DNA from: Rhodoferax sp. BLA1
GTDB lineage: Bacteria > Pseudomonadota > Gammaproteobacteria > Burkholderiales > Burkholderiaceae_C
DNA: 64,000 nt
Assembly (NCBI RefSeq): GCF_013416775.1
Contig: NZ_SZVI01000009.1
Span: forward strand, 186,001-250,000
Reading direction: 5' to 3'
Below are positions 57,137 through 64,000 of this stretch, one piece after another (position 1 is the first letter of the stretch; each line of letters opens with the position of its first letter). Below the pieces are notes generated by a model. It did not search any database, was not told where the DNA came from, and worked only from the letters and a program-made list of their open reading frames with translations. A program made the position numbers and the translations under genes.

Positions 57137-57925
57137 TCAGGCGCTCACGGGTGTGGGCTGTGATGCGCGCAAGGTGCGCACGTAGGGTTGGCCGTCCTGG
57201 TCGTGGTGGACATCCACCGGGACGTGGTAGAGGTGGTGGATGAGTTCGCGGCTCAGCACCTGAGCCGGTGGGCCAAAGGCCTGCAGGCGACCGTCGCCGA
57301 GCACAATCAACTGATCGGCAAACTGCGCCGCCAGGTTCAGGTCGTGCAGCACAGCCACGCTGATCCAGCCCTGGGCGGCGGTCTGCATTTGCAGATGCTC
57401 CATCAGCTGCATCTGGTGCTTCAGATCGAGAGCGCTGACGGGTTCGTCCAGCAGCATCAGCTTGGGCTGGCGCAACAGCACTTGCGCAAACAACACCATC
57501 TGGCGCTGCCCACCGCTGAGGGTGTGCACCGGCCGGTCGGCCAGATGGGCCATGTCCAGCGCCTGCAAGGCAGCCAGCGCCGCCCCCAGATCGTCGTCTG
57601 ACAGCCGCATCGACAGGCGCTGCAAGCGCCCCAGCACCACAACTTCAAGCGCGCTCAGGTCCAGGTCAAGCTGGGTGTTTTGTGGCATGTAGCCAATGCC
57701 CTGGCGCCAGCTTGGCAAGCTATGCGGCGTCATCGGTGTGCCGCGCAGGCGCACCGCTCCTTGCGTCAATGGCAACTCGCCAAACAGCGCGCGCAGCAGG
57801 CTGGTCTTGCCGGTGCCGTTGGGGCCAATGATCACATGCAGTTGCCCGGCAGACAGTTGCAGGTTCAGCCCTTCGACCAAGGTCAAGTCGCCGATGCGCA
57901 GGGTCAGGTCAGAAATATCAAGCAC
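57137..57925 (-). CDS. ABC transporter ATPase (FecE/BtuD-type)
   Basis: The 262-residue product has Walker A GPNGTGKT at residues 34-41, signature LSGGQRQM near 136 and Walker B LMLLDEP. It belongs to the metal-chelate importer group. The start is a GTG at 57923-57925, overlapping the permease stop by 8 bases. It drives import through the FecCD permease encoded before it. Confidence 0.93.
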   Translation of the reverse strand: MLDISDLTLRIGDLTLVEGLNLQLSAGQLHVIIGPNGTGKTSLLRALFGELPLTQGAVRLRGTPMTPHSLPSWRQGIGYMPQNTQLDLDLSALEVVVLGRLQRLSMRLSDDDLGAALAALQALDMAHLADRPVHTLSGGQRQMVLFAQVLLRQPKLMLLDEPVSALDLKHQMQLMEHLQMQTAAQGWISVAVLHDLNLAAQFADQLIVLGDGRLQAFGPPAQVLSRELIHHLYHVPVDVHHDQDGQPYVRTLRASQPTPVSA

Positions 57926-58985
57926 GGTTGCGCTTTCGGTTGCCCAGAATGAGCCAGATCATGAAAGGAACCCCGATCAGCGCCGTCACGATACCGATCG
58001 GAAACAGCGCGCCGGGCACAATGGATTTGGACAGCACCGAGGCCACCGAGAGCATCAATGCGCCACACAGCGCCGACTGCGGAATCAGGAAACGCTGGTC
58101 TTCGCCAACCTGCATGCGCGCGACGTGCGGCGACACCAGCCCGATGAAGCCAATCACACCCACAAAGCTGATGGCGGTTGCGGTCATCAGTGCAACCAAT
58201 ACCAGGGTTTTCAGACGAAGCCGCGTGACGTTTACACCCAGGCTACGCGCACGCGCCTCGCCCAGACGCAGGCAGGTCAGTTGCCAAGCGTCGCGGTGCA
58301 GCAGCAGCGCACACACCAGCGTCACACCCGTGGTGATCCACAGCATCGGCCAGGTGGTGCGCATGAGGCTACCAAACAGCCAGAAGATGATCTGCTGATT
58401 CAGTTCGGGCGAAGAGAGAAACTGCAGCAGCGACAAAAGCGACTGAAACAGAAACAACAGTGCAATGCCGGCCAGGATGATGGTCTGGCTGTTGACATGG
58501 CGCATCAGCGCCAAGCCGAACAACAGGCTGGCCGCCAGCATGCAGAAGACAAAGGCGCCGATGGGGATCGCCACCAGGGGCGGCAGCCCCAGGCCGCCGG
58601 TCACCAGGGCCAAAGCAGCCCCAAAACCGGCGGCAGCAGCCAACCCCAGGGTGTAAGGGCTGGCCAAGGGGTTGTCCAGCAGGGTTTGCATCTGCACTCC
58701 ACCCAATCCTAAGGCCGCACCTACCACCAGCGCCATGAGCGCAATCGGCAAGCGCATGTCCATCACGATGGCGCGCGTCATCGGGTCGGCCGCCGCAGGG
58801 GACAGCAGCGTACGCGCCACATCTCCCAAGGCCAGCATGGAGGGGCCGGTGGCGACATCCAGCATCAAGCTGAACAGGCTCAGGCCCACAAACAGGGCCA
58901 ACCAACGCCAGCGGAGCGTCTCGCGCCGACGCTGGCGCTGCAAGACCAGGACGCCCATATCGGGCGTGGCAGTGATATCTGTCAT
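57918..58985 (-). CDS. FecCD-family metal-chelate ABC permease
   Basis: The 355-residue product has about ten TM helices and FecCD signatures (GLGGVQMQTLLDNPLASPY, then GVIGFIGLVSPHVARM). It forms the membrane channel of a siderophore, heme or cobalamin importer. It overlaps the ATPase gene by 8 bases. A 52-base gap with a stable hairpin lies between it and the second binding protein. Confidence 0.93.
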   Translation of the reverse strand: MTDITATPDMGVLVLQRQRRRETLRWRWLALFVGLSLFSLMLDVATGPSMLALGDVARTLLSPAAADPMTRAIVMDMRLPIALMALVVGAALGLGGVQMQTLLDNPLASPYTLGLAAAAGFGAALALVTGGLGLPPLVAIPIGAFVFCMLAASLLFGLALMRHVNSQTIILAGIALLFLFQSLLSLLQFLSSPELNQQIIFWLFGSLMRTTWPMLWITTGVTLVCALLLHRDAWQLTCLRLGEARARSLGVNVTRLRLKTLVLVALMTATAISFVGVIGFIGLVSPHVARMQVGEDQRFLIPQSALCGALMLSVASVLSKSIVPGALFPIGIVTALIGVPFMIWLILGNRKRNRA

Positions 58986-59006
58986 GGGGTGAGGTTCCGA
59001 AAGTCG

Positions 59007-59026
59007 GCGCCGCCGGCAAGCGGCGC
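59007..59026. repeat. Stable hairpin between binding protein and permease genes
   Basis: GCGCCGC (59007-59013) pairs with GCGGCGC (59020-59026) around CGGCAA, with no T-run. Such hairpins often protect upstream mRNA and raise binding-protein levels over the permease. Confidence 0.6.
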
Positions 59027-59037
59027 GGGTCTGCCTG

Positions 59038-60141
59038 TCATTTCCAGCTCAACACGAAAGTGCCCTGGGGCTGGATGGGCAGGTAGTGGCGGTAGAAGTC
59101 TAGGTAGGTGGCTTCAGGATGGATGTCGGCAAACAAGGTCGGATACAAGGCCTTGGCCAGATATTGCAACTGCGACGCGTCCAGCAGGCTGCGCGTGGCG
59201 CCGTGGTAGACCCCGTACAGACGCGCATCCTGCAAGGCTGGCAGAGCACTCCAGCCCTTGCGTTGTGCAAAGCCTTGCAGACGTCGGCGCGCTTCACCCG
59301 CTGGCACCCCCATCCCCATCTGCATGGCGTCGGGGCTGCTGATACTTTCATAACCGGCGATGAACACCACCTGCGGTTTCGAGACCAGCAACTGCTCGGG
59401 GTTGATCGGCCCCCAGTCCTTGACGAACGGCGCAGCGACGTTGTCGCCACCGGCCAGATCGACCATAGCGCCCCACATGTTTTTGCCGTAGGTGTAGCTG
59501 TGTTCGGCTGGCCCTTTGTCACCGAGCTCAATGTAGACGCGCGGGCGCGGCAGCTTGGCTTTGGCGATGCGCTGCTGGATCGTCTCCACCACCTGGCGGT
59601 ACTCGTCGGCAATACGTTGTGCGCGGGCCGTTTCGCCGGTGATCAGGCCCAGCACCTTCGTGCTGGCCAGGTGGCGCTCCAGGGTCTGCGCGTTGTAGTC
59701 CACCACCACTACCGGGATGCCAGCGGCCTCCAGGCGGGGGATTTCGGACGCCAAGGCCTTGAACTGCCAGTCGGCCAGAACAACCACATCGGGTTTGGTG
59801 GCCAACGCCTTTTCGAGCGAAAAGGTCTGGAACTGCACGCTGCCCACGTCGACCACGTCGCGCAGCGTGGGCCGGGCGGCGACGTACTGGTCCCACACTG
59901 CCGGGCGCGACTTGACGAACCAGCCAAGCGACAGCCCCACCAGTCGGTCGAAGGCCTTGTCACCACCCACGGCGAAGTAGTCCTCGATGTAGAAGCCAAG
60001 CAGCACCCGCTTGGCTGGCAGCTCCAGTGTGATCTTGCGGCCCAACACATCTTCAATGGTGCTGGGCACCGCCCAGGCACTGAGCGCGCCCAGTCCGAGC
60101 ATTAAAGACAGCGCGAGTTTTTTCCAAAAATGCTGTGTCAT
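59038..60141 (-). CDS. ABC substrate-binding protein, second of two tandem copies
   Basis: The 367-residue product has a signal peptide (ALSLMLGLGALSAWA) and a class III binding-protein fold (Periplasmic_binding_2). Key blocks are VLGRKITLELPAKRVLLGFY, then PDVVVLADWQFKAL and GGDNVAAPFVKDWGPINPEQLL. It begins right at the stop of a close paralogue. Two binding proteins for one FecCD permease suggest two related ligands or redundancy. Confidence 0.9.
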   Translation of the reverse strand: MTQHFWKKLALSLMLGLGALSAWAVPSTIEDVLGRKITLELPAKRVLLGFYIEDYFAVGGDKAFDRLVGLSLGWFVKSRPAVWDQYVAARPTLRDVVDVGSVQFQTFSLEKALATKPDVVVLADWQFKALASEIPRLEAAGIPVVVVDYNAQTLERHLASTKVLGLITGETARAQRIADEYRQVVETIQQRIAKAKLPRPRVYIELGDKGPAEHSYTYGKNMWGAMVDLAGGDNVAAPFVKDWGPINPEQLLVSKPQVVFIAGYESISSPDAMQMGMGVPAGEARRRLQGFAQRKGWSALPALQDARLYGVYHGATRSLLDASQLQYLAKALYPTLFADIHPEATYLDFYRHYLPIQPQGTFVLSWK

Positions 60142-61245
60142 TTACATCCCCAGCGCAAAGCTGCCCTTGGCCTGCACAGGCAAGTAACGGCGGTAGAAAG
60201 CCAGGTAGTTGGCCTGGGGGTCGATGTCCTTGAACAGCGTGGGGTACAGGGCCTTGGCCATGAATTGCACCATGGTGTAGTCCAGCACCGAGCGCGATGC
60301 ACCCTGGTAGACCGCATACAGGCGTTTGTTCTTCACGGCCGGCAGCTCACTCCACCCAGCGCGCTGGGCAAAACCCTGCAGCCGCTGCTGCGCCTGAGCG
60401 GACTCAACGCCCTGCCCCATCAGCATCGAGCTGGGGTTCTTGGTCGACTCGGTTCCGGCAATGAACACCACCTCGGGCTGTGCGGCCAGCACTTTCTCTG
60501 GATTCATCGGGCCGTACCACTCGACAAAGGGGGCAGCGATGTTCTCGCCGCCAGCCAGCGCACCCAGCGGACCCCACATGCCCTTGCCGTAGCTGAAGCT
60601 GAATTCGGACGGCCCTTTGTTGCCAAACTCGACATAGAAGCTCGGCCGAGGCTGCTTGACGGCCGCAATACGCGACTGCACCTGATCGATGGCGGTGGTG
60701 TACTCGTCGGCAATCTTCTGCGCACGCTTCTCGTCGCCCGCAATTTTTCCCAGAAGCAGCGTGCTGGCGTGGTGGTTGGCGGGCAGCTCCATGTTGTAGT
60801 CCACCACCACCACCGGCACCCCGGCGTCTTCCATGCGTTTGACGTCCGGGCCCAGGCCCTTGTATTGCCATTCAGCCAGCACCAGCACATCGGGCTTGAG
60901 TGCCAGCACCTTCTCCACAGAGAAGGTCTGCGCCTCAACTTCGCCCACGTCGGGCAGGTTTTTGAGTGAAGGCCGGTGGGCCGTGAACAGAGACCAATTG
61001 GCAGGACGCCAGCCTTCCCAGGCCTCGCGAGACAAACCAACCACTTTGTCGAAGGCCTTTTCACCACCGATGGCCATGTAGTCCTCGAAATAGAAACCCA
61101 GCAGCACACGTTTGGCAGGCAGGTCGACACGCACGGAGCGACCGAGTACGTCTTTGATCACCTCGGGGGCCGCCTGCGCGGTTTGAATCAGACCGGCCGT
61201 CAGGCCCAAGATACACAGCCAGCGTGCGGTGGTGGCAATTCGCAT
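60142..61245 (-). CDS. ABC substrate-binding protein, first of two tandem copies
   Basis: The 367-residue product has a signal peptide (WLCILGLTAGLIQTAQA) and the same fold as its neighbour (PAKRVLLGFYFEDYMAIGGE, then PDVLVLAEWQYKGLGPD). I chose the ATG at 61243-61245 with AAGGAG 5 bases before it; a GTG two codons earlier is also open. It is first in the operon and lies 50 bases from a Fur-type palindrome, so it is probably iron-repressed. Confidence 0.9.
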   Translation of the reverse strand: MRIATTARWLCILGLTAGLIQTAQAAPEVIKDVLGRSVRVDLPAKRVLLGFYFEDYMAIGGEKAFDKVVGLSREAWEGWRPANWSLFTAHRPSLKNLPDVGEVEAQTFSVEKVLALKPDVLVLAEWQYKGLGPDVKRMEDAGVPVVVVDYNMELPANHHASTLLLGKIAGDEKRAQKIADEYTTAIDQVQSRIAAVKQPRPSFYVEFGNKGPSEFSFSYGKGMWGPLGALAGGENIAAPFVEWYGPMNPEKVLAAQPEVVFIAGTESTKNPSSMLMGQGVESAQAQQRLQGFAQRAGWSELPAVKNKRLYAVYQGASRSVLDYTMVQFMAKALYPTLFKDIDPQANYLAFYRRYLPVQAKGSFALGM

Positions 61246-61287
61246 GAACACTCCTTCAATAGGCCGGGCACCCCGGCGAAGGATGGC

Positions 61288-61310
61288 ATTCTATATGCGA
61301 ATGATTCGCA
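61288..61310 (-). promoter_or_regulatory. Fur-box palindrome over the iron-type operon promoter
   Basis: TGCGAAT-G-ATTCGCA (61296-61310) is a perfect 7-1-7 palindrome of the Fur type. On the minus strand it stands directly before a TAGAAT -10 (61288-61293), about 50 bases from the first gene. Fur bound there would block RNA polymerase. The box agrees with the TGnnAATnATTnnCA Fur core. Confidence 0.75.
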
Positions 61311-61421
61311 AAACGATTTCCAGAAGTCAGATTCAAGCAAGTTTCTGCTTTGGCCTTGCCTCAACAAAAGGTCCAGCACCAGCGATCTGGTTGTTAATGA
61401 CGGACGCCAGTTTTCAATATT

Positions 61422-61468
61422 TTTTTATAGCAAATGACCCTTATGAAACGTGGGCTTAGCACCTATTT
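61422..61468. repeat. Dispersed AT-rich repeat, copy H
   Basis: The right half TATGAAACGTGGGCTTAGC plus ACCTATTT matches copy G (TATGCAACATGGGCTAATC plus ACCTATTT). It lies in the 358-base gap that also holds the Fur box and the terminator below. Confidence 0.6.
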
Positions 61469-61551
61469 CCCACACAGACTCAACAACCAAGTCGTGTGCC
61501 ACACTCCGTGCCAGGCGTCACTGCAGCACGGCCTGGTATGGAGCACTTTTG

Positions 61552-61583
61552 TAAAGAAAAAAGCCAGCCCGAAAAAGCTGGCT
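61552..61583 (-). terminator. Rho-independent terminator of the PL2-like gene
   Basis: AGCCAGC (61562-61568) pairs with GCTGGCT (61577-61583). On the minus strand a T-rich run follows the stem. It lies about 20 bases after the stop of the lyase gene. Confidence 0.85.
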
Positions 61584-61603
61584 CCTGCTTGGCCGCAAAG
61601 CGT

Positions 61604-63253
61604 TCAGGCCATCGTCAGCGTGTAGATATCCTTGATGTCCAGGATGTTTTTCTTGCTGCCATCTTCGATCTGGATGTCGCCGTGGATGTAGCCACCCTGC
61701 GAGCGAAAGCCCGGCACCAGCTCGGGGCAGCCACGCTCAGTAGCGATCAGGGTCAACAGGGCGAGTGCATCGGTATCGTCAAAACGGCAATGGACATGTT
61801 TCTCGCTGGGCACAAACATGCCGCGGTGGGCATGTTGCGCCATGATCCGCTCGCCAATGCTCTTGGCCAGCGCCAGGTAGGCCGGGGCTCGCGTCGCGCG
61901 GGCGACTTCAAGCACCGCAAACAGCAGGATGGCGTCAGCCTGGCTGGCCACCAGAGGCGCCTTGGATGCAGCCGGGTCAGTGGCATGCCATTCACCCAGT
62001 CCAAAATGGTGCGCCATCGCTACCACATGCTGCCAGAGTGAGGCACGCCCGGTCATGGCCCAAGCGGTCACGGTGGACAGGAAAACAATGGTGTTGATCG
62101 GCTTGCGCTCAAAAACCCAGCCCTTTTTGCCGTAAAAACCCCGACGCGGGAACACTTGCCCGGTCAGGTCCTTGCCATCAGCAAACATCGGCTTGATCTG
62201 GTTGGTTTCTGGCACATAGGCGTAGCGCAACCAGGCATCCAGGCCGTCGACAGCCCATTGTTTGAGCTGCTCGCCCTTGGCGCCGAGCTGGCGGGCCAAC
62301 GTGAGCTGGGCCAGGGTGGCGTCACCGTAGATGCCTTCCGGGCCGTTCATGGCGTCCGGGTCCATCTTGAACAGCACCCAGGCTTCCTGGGCCACATCGC
62401 CATATTCCGGGCCAAACTGGCGCTGGGCGCGATCGCCGTAGAAGGAATAGGTGAACTGTGGATGGTTCTCGTCGGTTGGCGCCTCTTCACGCTTGACCGG
62501 GCGGTTGAACTGGTAACACCCCAAGCCGGTTGCCGGGTAACGGCTGCGCACATACTGCCAGGCCAAAAACTCGGCCCAGTCGAGCGCTTTCTCCTCACCC
62601 GGCACCCGCTGGCCGAGCAAACCGGCGCCGTAGATCAGGTCATTGCCGATGTTCACAAAGGACAACCCCTTGGCTTCACGCAAGATCTCCAGATCGCGAT
62701 GCATCGGCTTGTCCCAGAAGCCTTCTGCGGGCAAGGGCCGACCGTAGCTGCCGTGGCGCGTGAGTTCGAGGGTGTCCCAGTTGTCAATGTGGCAGTTCCA
62801 CTCGGCCTTGATGAGTTTTGCGGTGGCCTGCGGGTCAACCTCGAACATCAGCTCGTAGAACGGGTAATGGTGCTTGATCTCATGCACCTTGTTTTTGCCT
62901 TCGGGGCCGACGGTATCGAGCGTCTTCAGGTCCAGAAAACAATGCCCACCCCAGGTCAGCAGCCCCGAAGCGTCCGCGTGGTCAAAATGCCAGCGGATCG
63001 CGTCCATCGCCGCTTGTTTGTACTTGCCATCACCGGTCAAGGTCGAGAGTGCTGACAAAGTGCGAAACAGGTTCTGCTGCGAGGCCAGGTTGGAAGGCTC
63101 CCAGTCGGTGCCTTCCATGTTGCGCCATTTGACCGGCTCACCGGTGAAGGTGTTCATGCCGTCAAAGAACAAGGGGGTGCCGTGATAAGGATCGCGGTAA
63201 GTGTTGAGGATGGTGTCAGCGTAGCGGCGGATGTAGTCAAGCATGGTATTCAT
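61604..63253 (-). CDS. Polysaccharide lyase family 2-like (pectate lyase) candidate
   Basis: The 549-residue product has no signal peptide, so it acts in the cytoplasm. Length and helical repeats suit the (alpha/alpha)-barrel PL2 fold. WGGH at 101-104, E125 and R166-H167 have the spacing I recall for the metal site and Arg of YePL2A (H109, E130, R171-H172). A catalytic Lys was not assigned. PL2 enzymes split oligogalacturonides by beta-elimination. No other pectin genes are near, so the substrate is open. Confidence 0.65.
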   Translation of the reverse strand: MNTMLDYIRRYADTILNTYRDPYHGTPLFFDGMNTFTGEPVKWRNMEGTDWEPSNLASQQNLFRTLSALSTLTGDGKYKQAAMDAIRWHFDHADASGLLTWGGHCFLDLKTLDTVGPEGKNKVHEIKHHYPFYELMFEVDPQATAKLIKAEWNCHIDNWDTLELTRHGSYGRPLPAEGFWDKPMHRDLEILREAKGLSFVNIGNDLIYGAGLLGQRVPGEEKALDWAEFLAWQYVRSRYPATGLGCYQFNRPVKREEAPTDENHPQFTYSFYGDRAQRQFGPEYGDVAQEAWVLFKMDPDAMNGPEGIYGDATLAQLTLARQLGAKGEQLKQWAVDGLDAWLRYAYVPETNQIKPMFADGKDLTGQVFPRRGFYGKKGWVFERKPINTIVFLSTVTAWAMTGRASLWQHVVAMAHHFGLGEWHATDPAASKAPLVASQADAILLFAVLEVARATRAPAYLALAKSIGERIMAQHAHRGMFVPSEKHVHCRFDDTDALALLTLIATERGCPELVPGFRSQGGYIHGDIQIEDGSKKNILDIKDIYTLTMA

Positions 63254-63619
63254 GGCGGTTTTCCTGGAACTGAAATACCGACGAAACGACGGACAGGAAT
63301 TTCAACCGCATTGGCTGAAGTATGGCATGGGTCTCAGGTATAGATCAGTGTGGGTAGCCGATGCTCGGGCTGGCCTAGCCTTGAAGACAACACATAGATC
63401 CAGGTCAAGTCTGAAGAATGTCGCGAGCCCGCCAAACCTCGACTAGATCAAACAAAGTGCATTCACTGCCCAAAGCGCGGCAAAAACCGCATCAAACCAA
63501 CCTGTTTTGACACGCCCCGCGATTACCATCGGCGCCCCGCAAACGGCGGCAGGCCTGCTACTGTGCGCCATTTCTTAGCCTTTGATCGCCCCGCTTACCG
63601 GAGCCCCCACCACCACACT
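63254..63619. other. 366-base non-coding gap with no recognised element
   Basis: This gap separates divergent PL2-like and radical SAM genes and must hold both promoters. A TTGACA (63507-63512) lacks a matching -10, and no terminator, repeat or RNA structure stands out. Confidence 0.4.
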
Positions 63620-64000
63620 ATGCACACCGAGACACCGATCCACTTCGTACCCCACGCCGCTACAACAGAAGTTACCCAGTCCGATGCCAACCCGATTGTG
63701 GGCGGCCGGGTGGAACTGCAATTGCTCACCACCCTGAAATGCAACCTCAAATGCAGCTACTGTTCGCTGGGGGTTGGCGACATGTTGGGCTCACAAGTCC
63801 ATGTGGAGTACGACATTGAGCAGCTCAGCGCCTTTGTGGATCGGCACCTGAAGGGCAAGGAAATCTATGTCACCTTCTACGGCGGCGAACCCACGCTGAA
63901 CAAGAAGCTGATGCTGGAGGTGATGCAGCGTTTCCCGAGCTTTCGCTTCCAGTTGCAGACCAATGCCACGCTGATCGACAACCTGCCCGAGTGGGCGCTG
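63620..64000 (+). CDS. Radical SAM protein, N-terminal part only
   Basis: From the ATG at 63620 the frame is open for 127 codons to the window edge. It starts MHTETPIHFVPHAATTE and carries the 4Fe-4S motif CNLKCSYCSLGVGD (CxxxCxxC), then YGGEPTLNKK, the usual second radical SAM block. The product might be a peptide- or protein-maturing enzyme, but the C-terminal (SPASM or other) domain is not visible, so no function is assigned. Confidence 0.85.
   Translation, partial: MHTETPIHFVPHAATTEVTQSDANPIVGGRVELQLLTTLKCNLKCSYCSLGVGDMLGSQVHVEYDIEQLSAFVDRHLKGKEIYVTFYGGEPTLNKKLMLEVMQRFPSFRFQLQTNATLIDNLPEWAL

Noticed and set aside
1..64000. tRNA, rRNA, CRISPR array, prophage or insertion sequence
   Set aside because: No tRNA cloverleaf, regular spaced repeats, phage gene set or transposase was found on either strand.

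Overview
The window reads as a chromosomal segment of a betaproteobacterium of the order Burkholderiales, most likely family Comamonadaceae and probably near Rhodoferax/Polaromonas. Three things suggest this: the housekeeping order hisS-ispG-rodZ-pilW-rlmN-ndk, the gene styles throughout, and a short AT-rich hairpin repeat of the kind found between genes in that family. That placement is inference from gene order and style, not a database match. I see no tRNA, rRNA, CRISPR array, prophage or insertion sequence.

Layout. 1-7.7 kb (minus strand): hisS (cut by the window edge), ispG, rodZ, pilW, rlmN, ndk, rluB and scpB, tightly packed and often overlapping by 1-20 bases. 7.8-11.9 kb: rluD facing divergent bamD, a PP2C phosphatase, a small secreted coiled-coil protein and zapE. 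12-17.7 kb: the 2-oxoglutarate dehydrogenase cluster odhA-odhB-lpdA, followed at 17.9-19.8 kb by a propionyl-CoA synthetase. 20-28 kb: mixed single genes (isochorismatase-type hydrolase, NlpC/P60 peptidase, a receptor-type diguanylate cyclase with two solute-binding domains, a FUSC/YccS membrane protein, a MazG-like pyrophosphatase, D-lactate dehydrogenase, DUF1993).

28.2-34.3 kb (minus): a four-gene condensin-like operon, kleisin / winged-helix partner / SMC ATPase / TOPRIM-type nuclease. It matches the architecture of Wadjet (JetABCD, also called MksFEBG), which restricts plasmids. A copy of the dispersed AT-rich repeat seems to lie in frame inside its SMC gene. 34.5-40 kb (minus): two more GGDEF proteins, then a cluster of CheX-like phosphatase, response regulator and membrane-anchored coiled-coil protein, without a CheA kinase. 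40.3-44.7 kb (plus): a LytS/LytR-type two-component system directly before a CstA-family transporter, the arrangement of the E. coli pyruvate-sensing BtsSR-BtsT module.

45-50.7 kb (plus): a complete tripartite RND efflux operon (outer-membrane factor, adaptor, pump). 50.9-55 kb (minus): two overlapping secreted trypsin-fold/TPR proteins, one with an intact catalytic triad and one that has lost the His and Asp. They lie between the intact RND pump and a scrambled 150-bp remnant of a second RND pump, and both ends carry the same hairpin repeat. 55.4-61.3 kb (minus): a Fur-box-controlled operon with two tandem substrate-binding proteins, an FecCD permease, an ATPase, a pseudoazurin-like cupredoxin and an MFS transporter, so probably metal or metal-chelate uptake. 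61.6-63.3 kb: a cytoplasmic polysaccharide-lyase family 2 candidate. 63.6 kb to the end: the start of a radical SAM gene.

Themes: central carbon metabolism (OGDH, PrpE, LdhA, pyruvate uptake), heavy c-di-GMP signalling (three GGDEF proteins in about 16 kb), envelope export (RND, proteases) and one plasmid-defence-type condensin.
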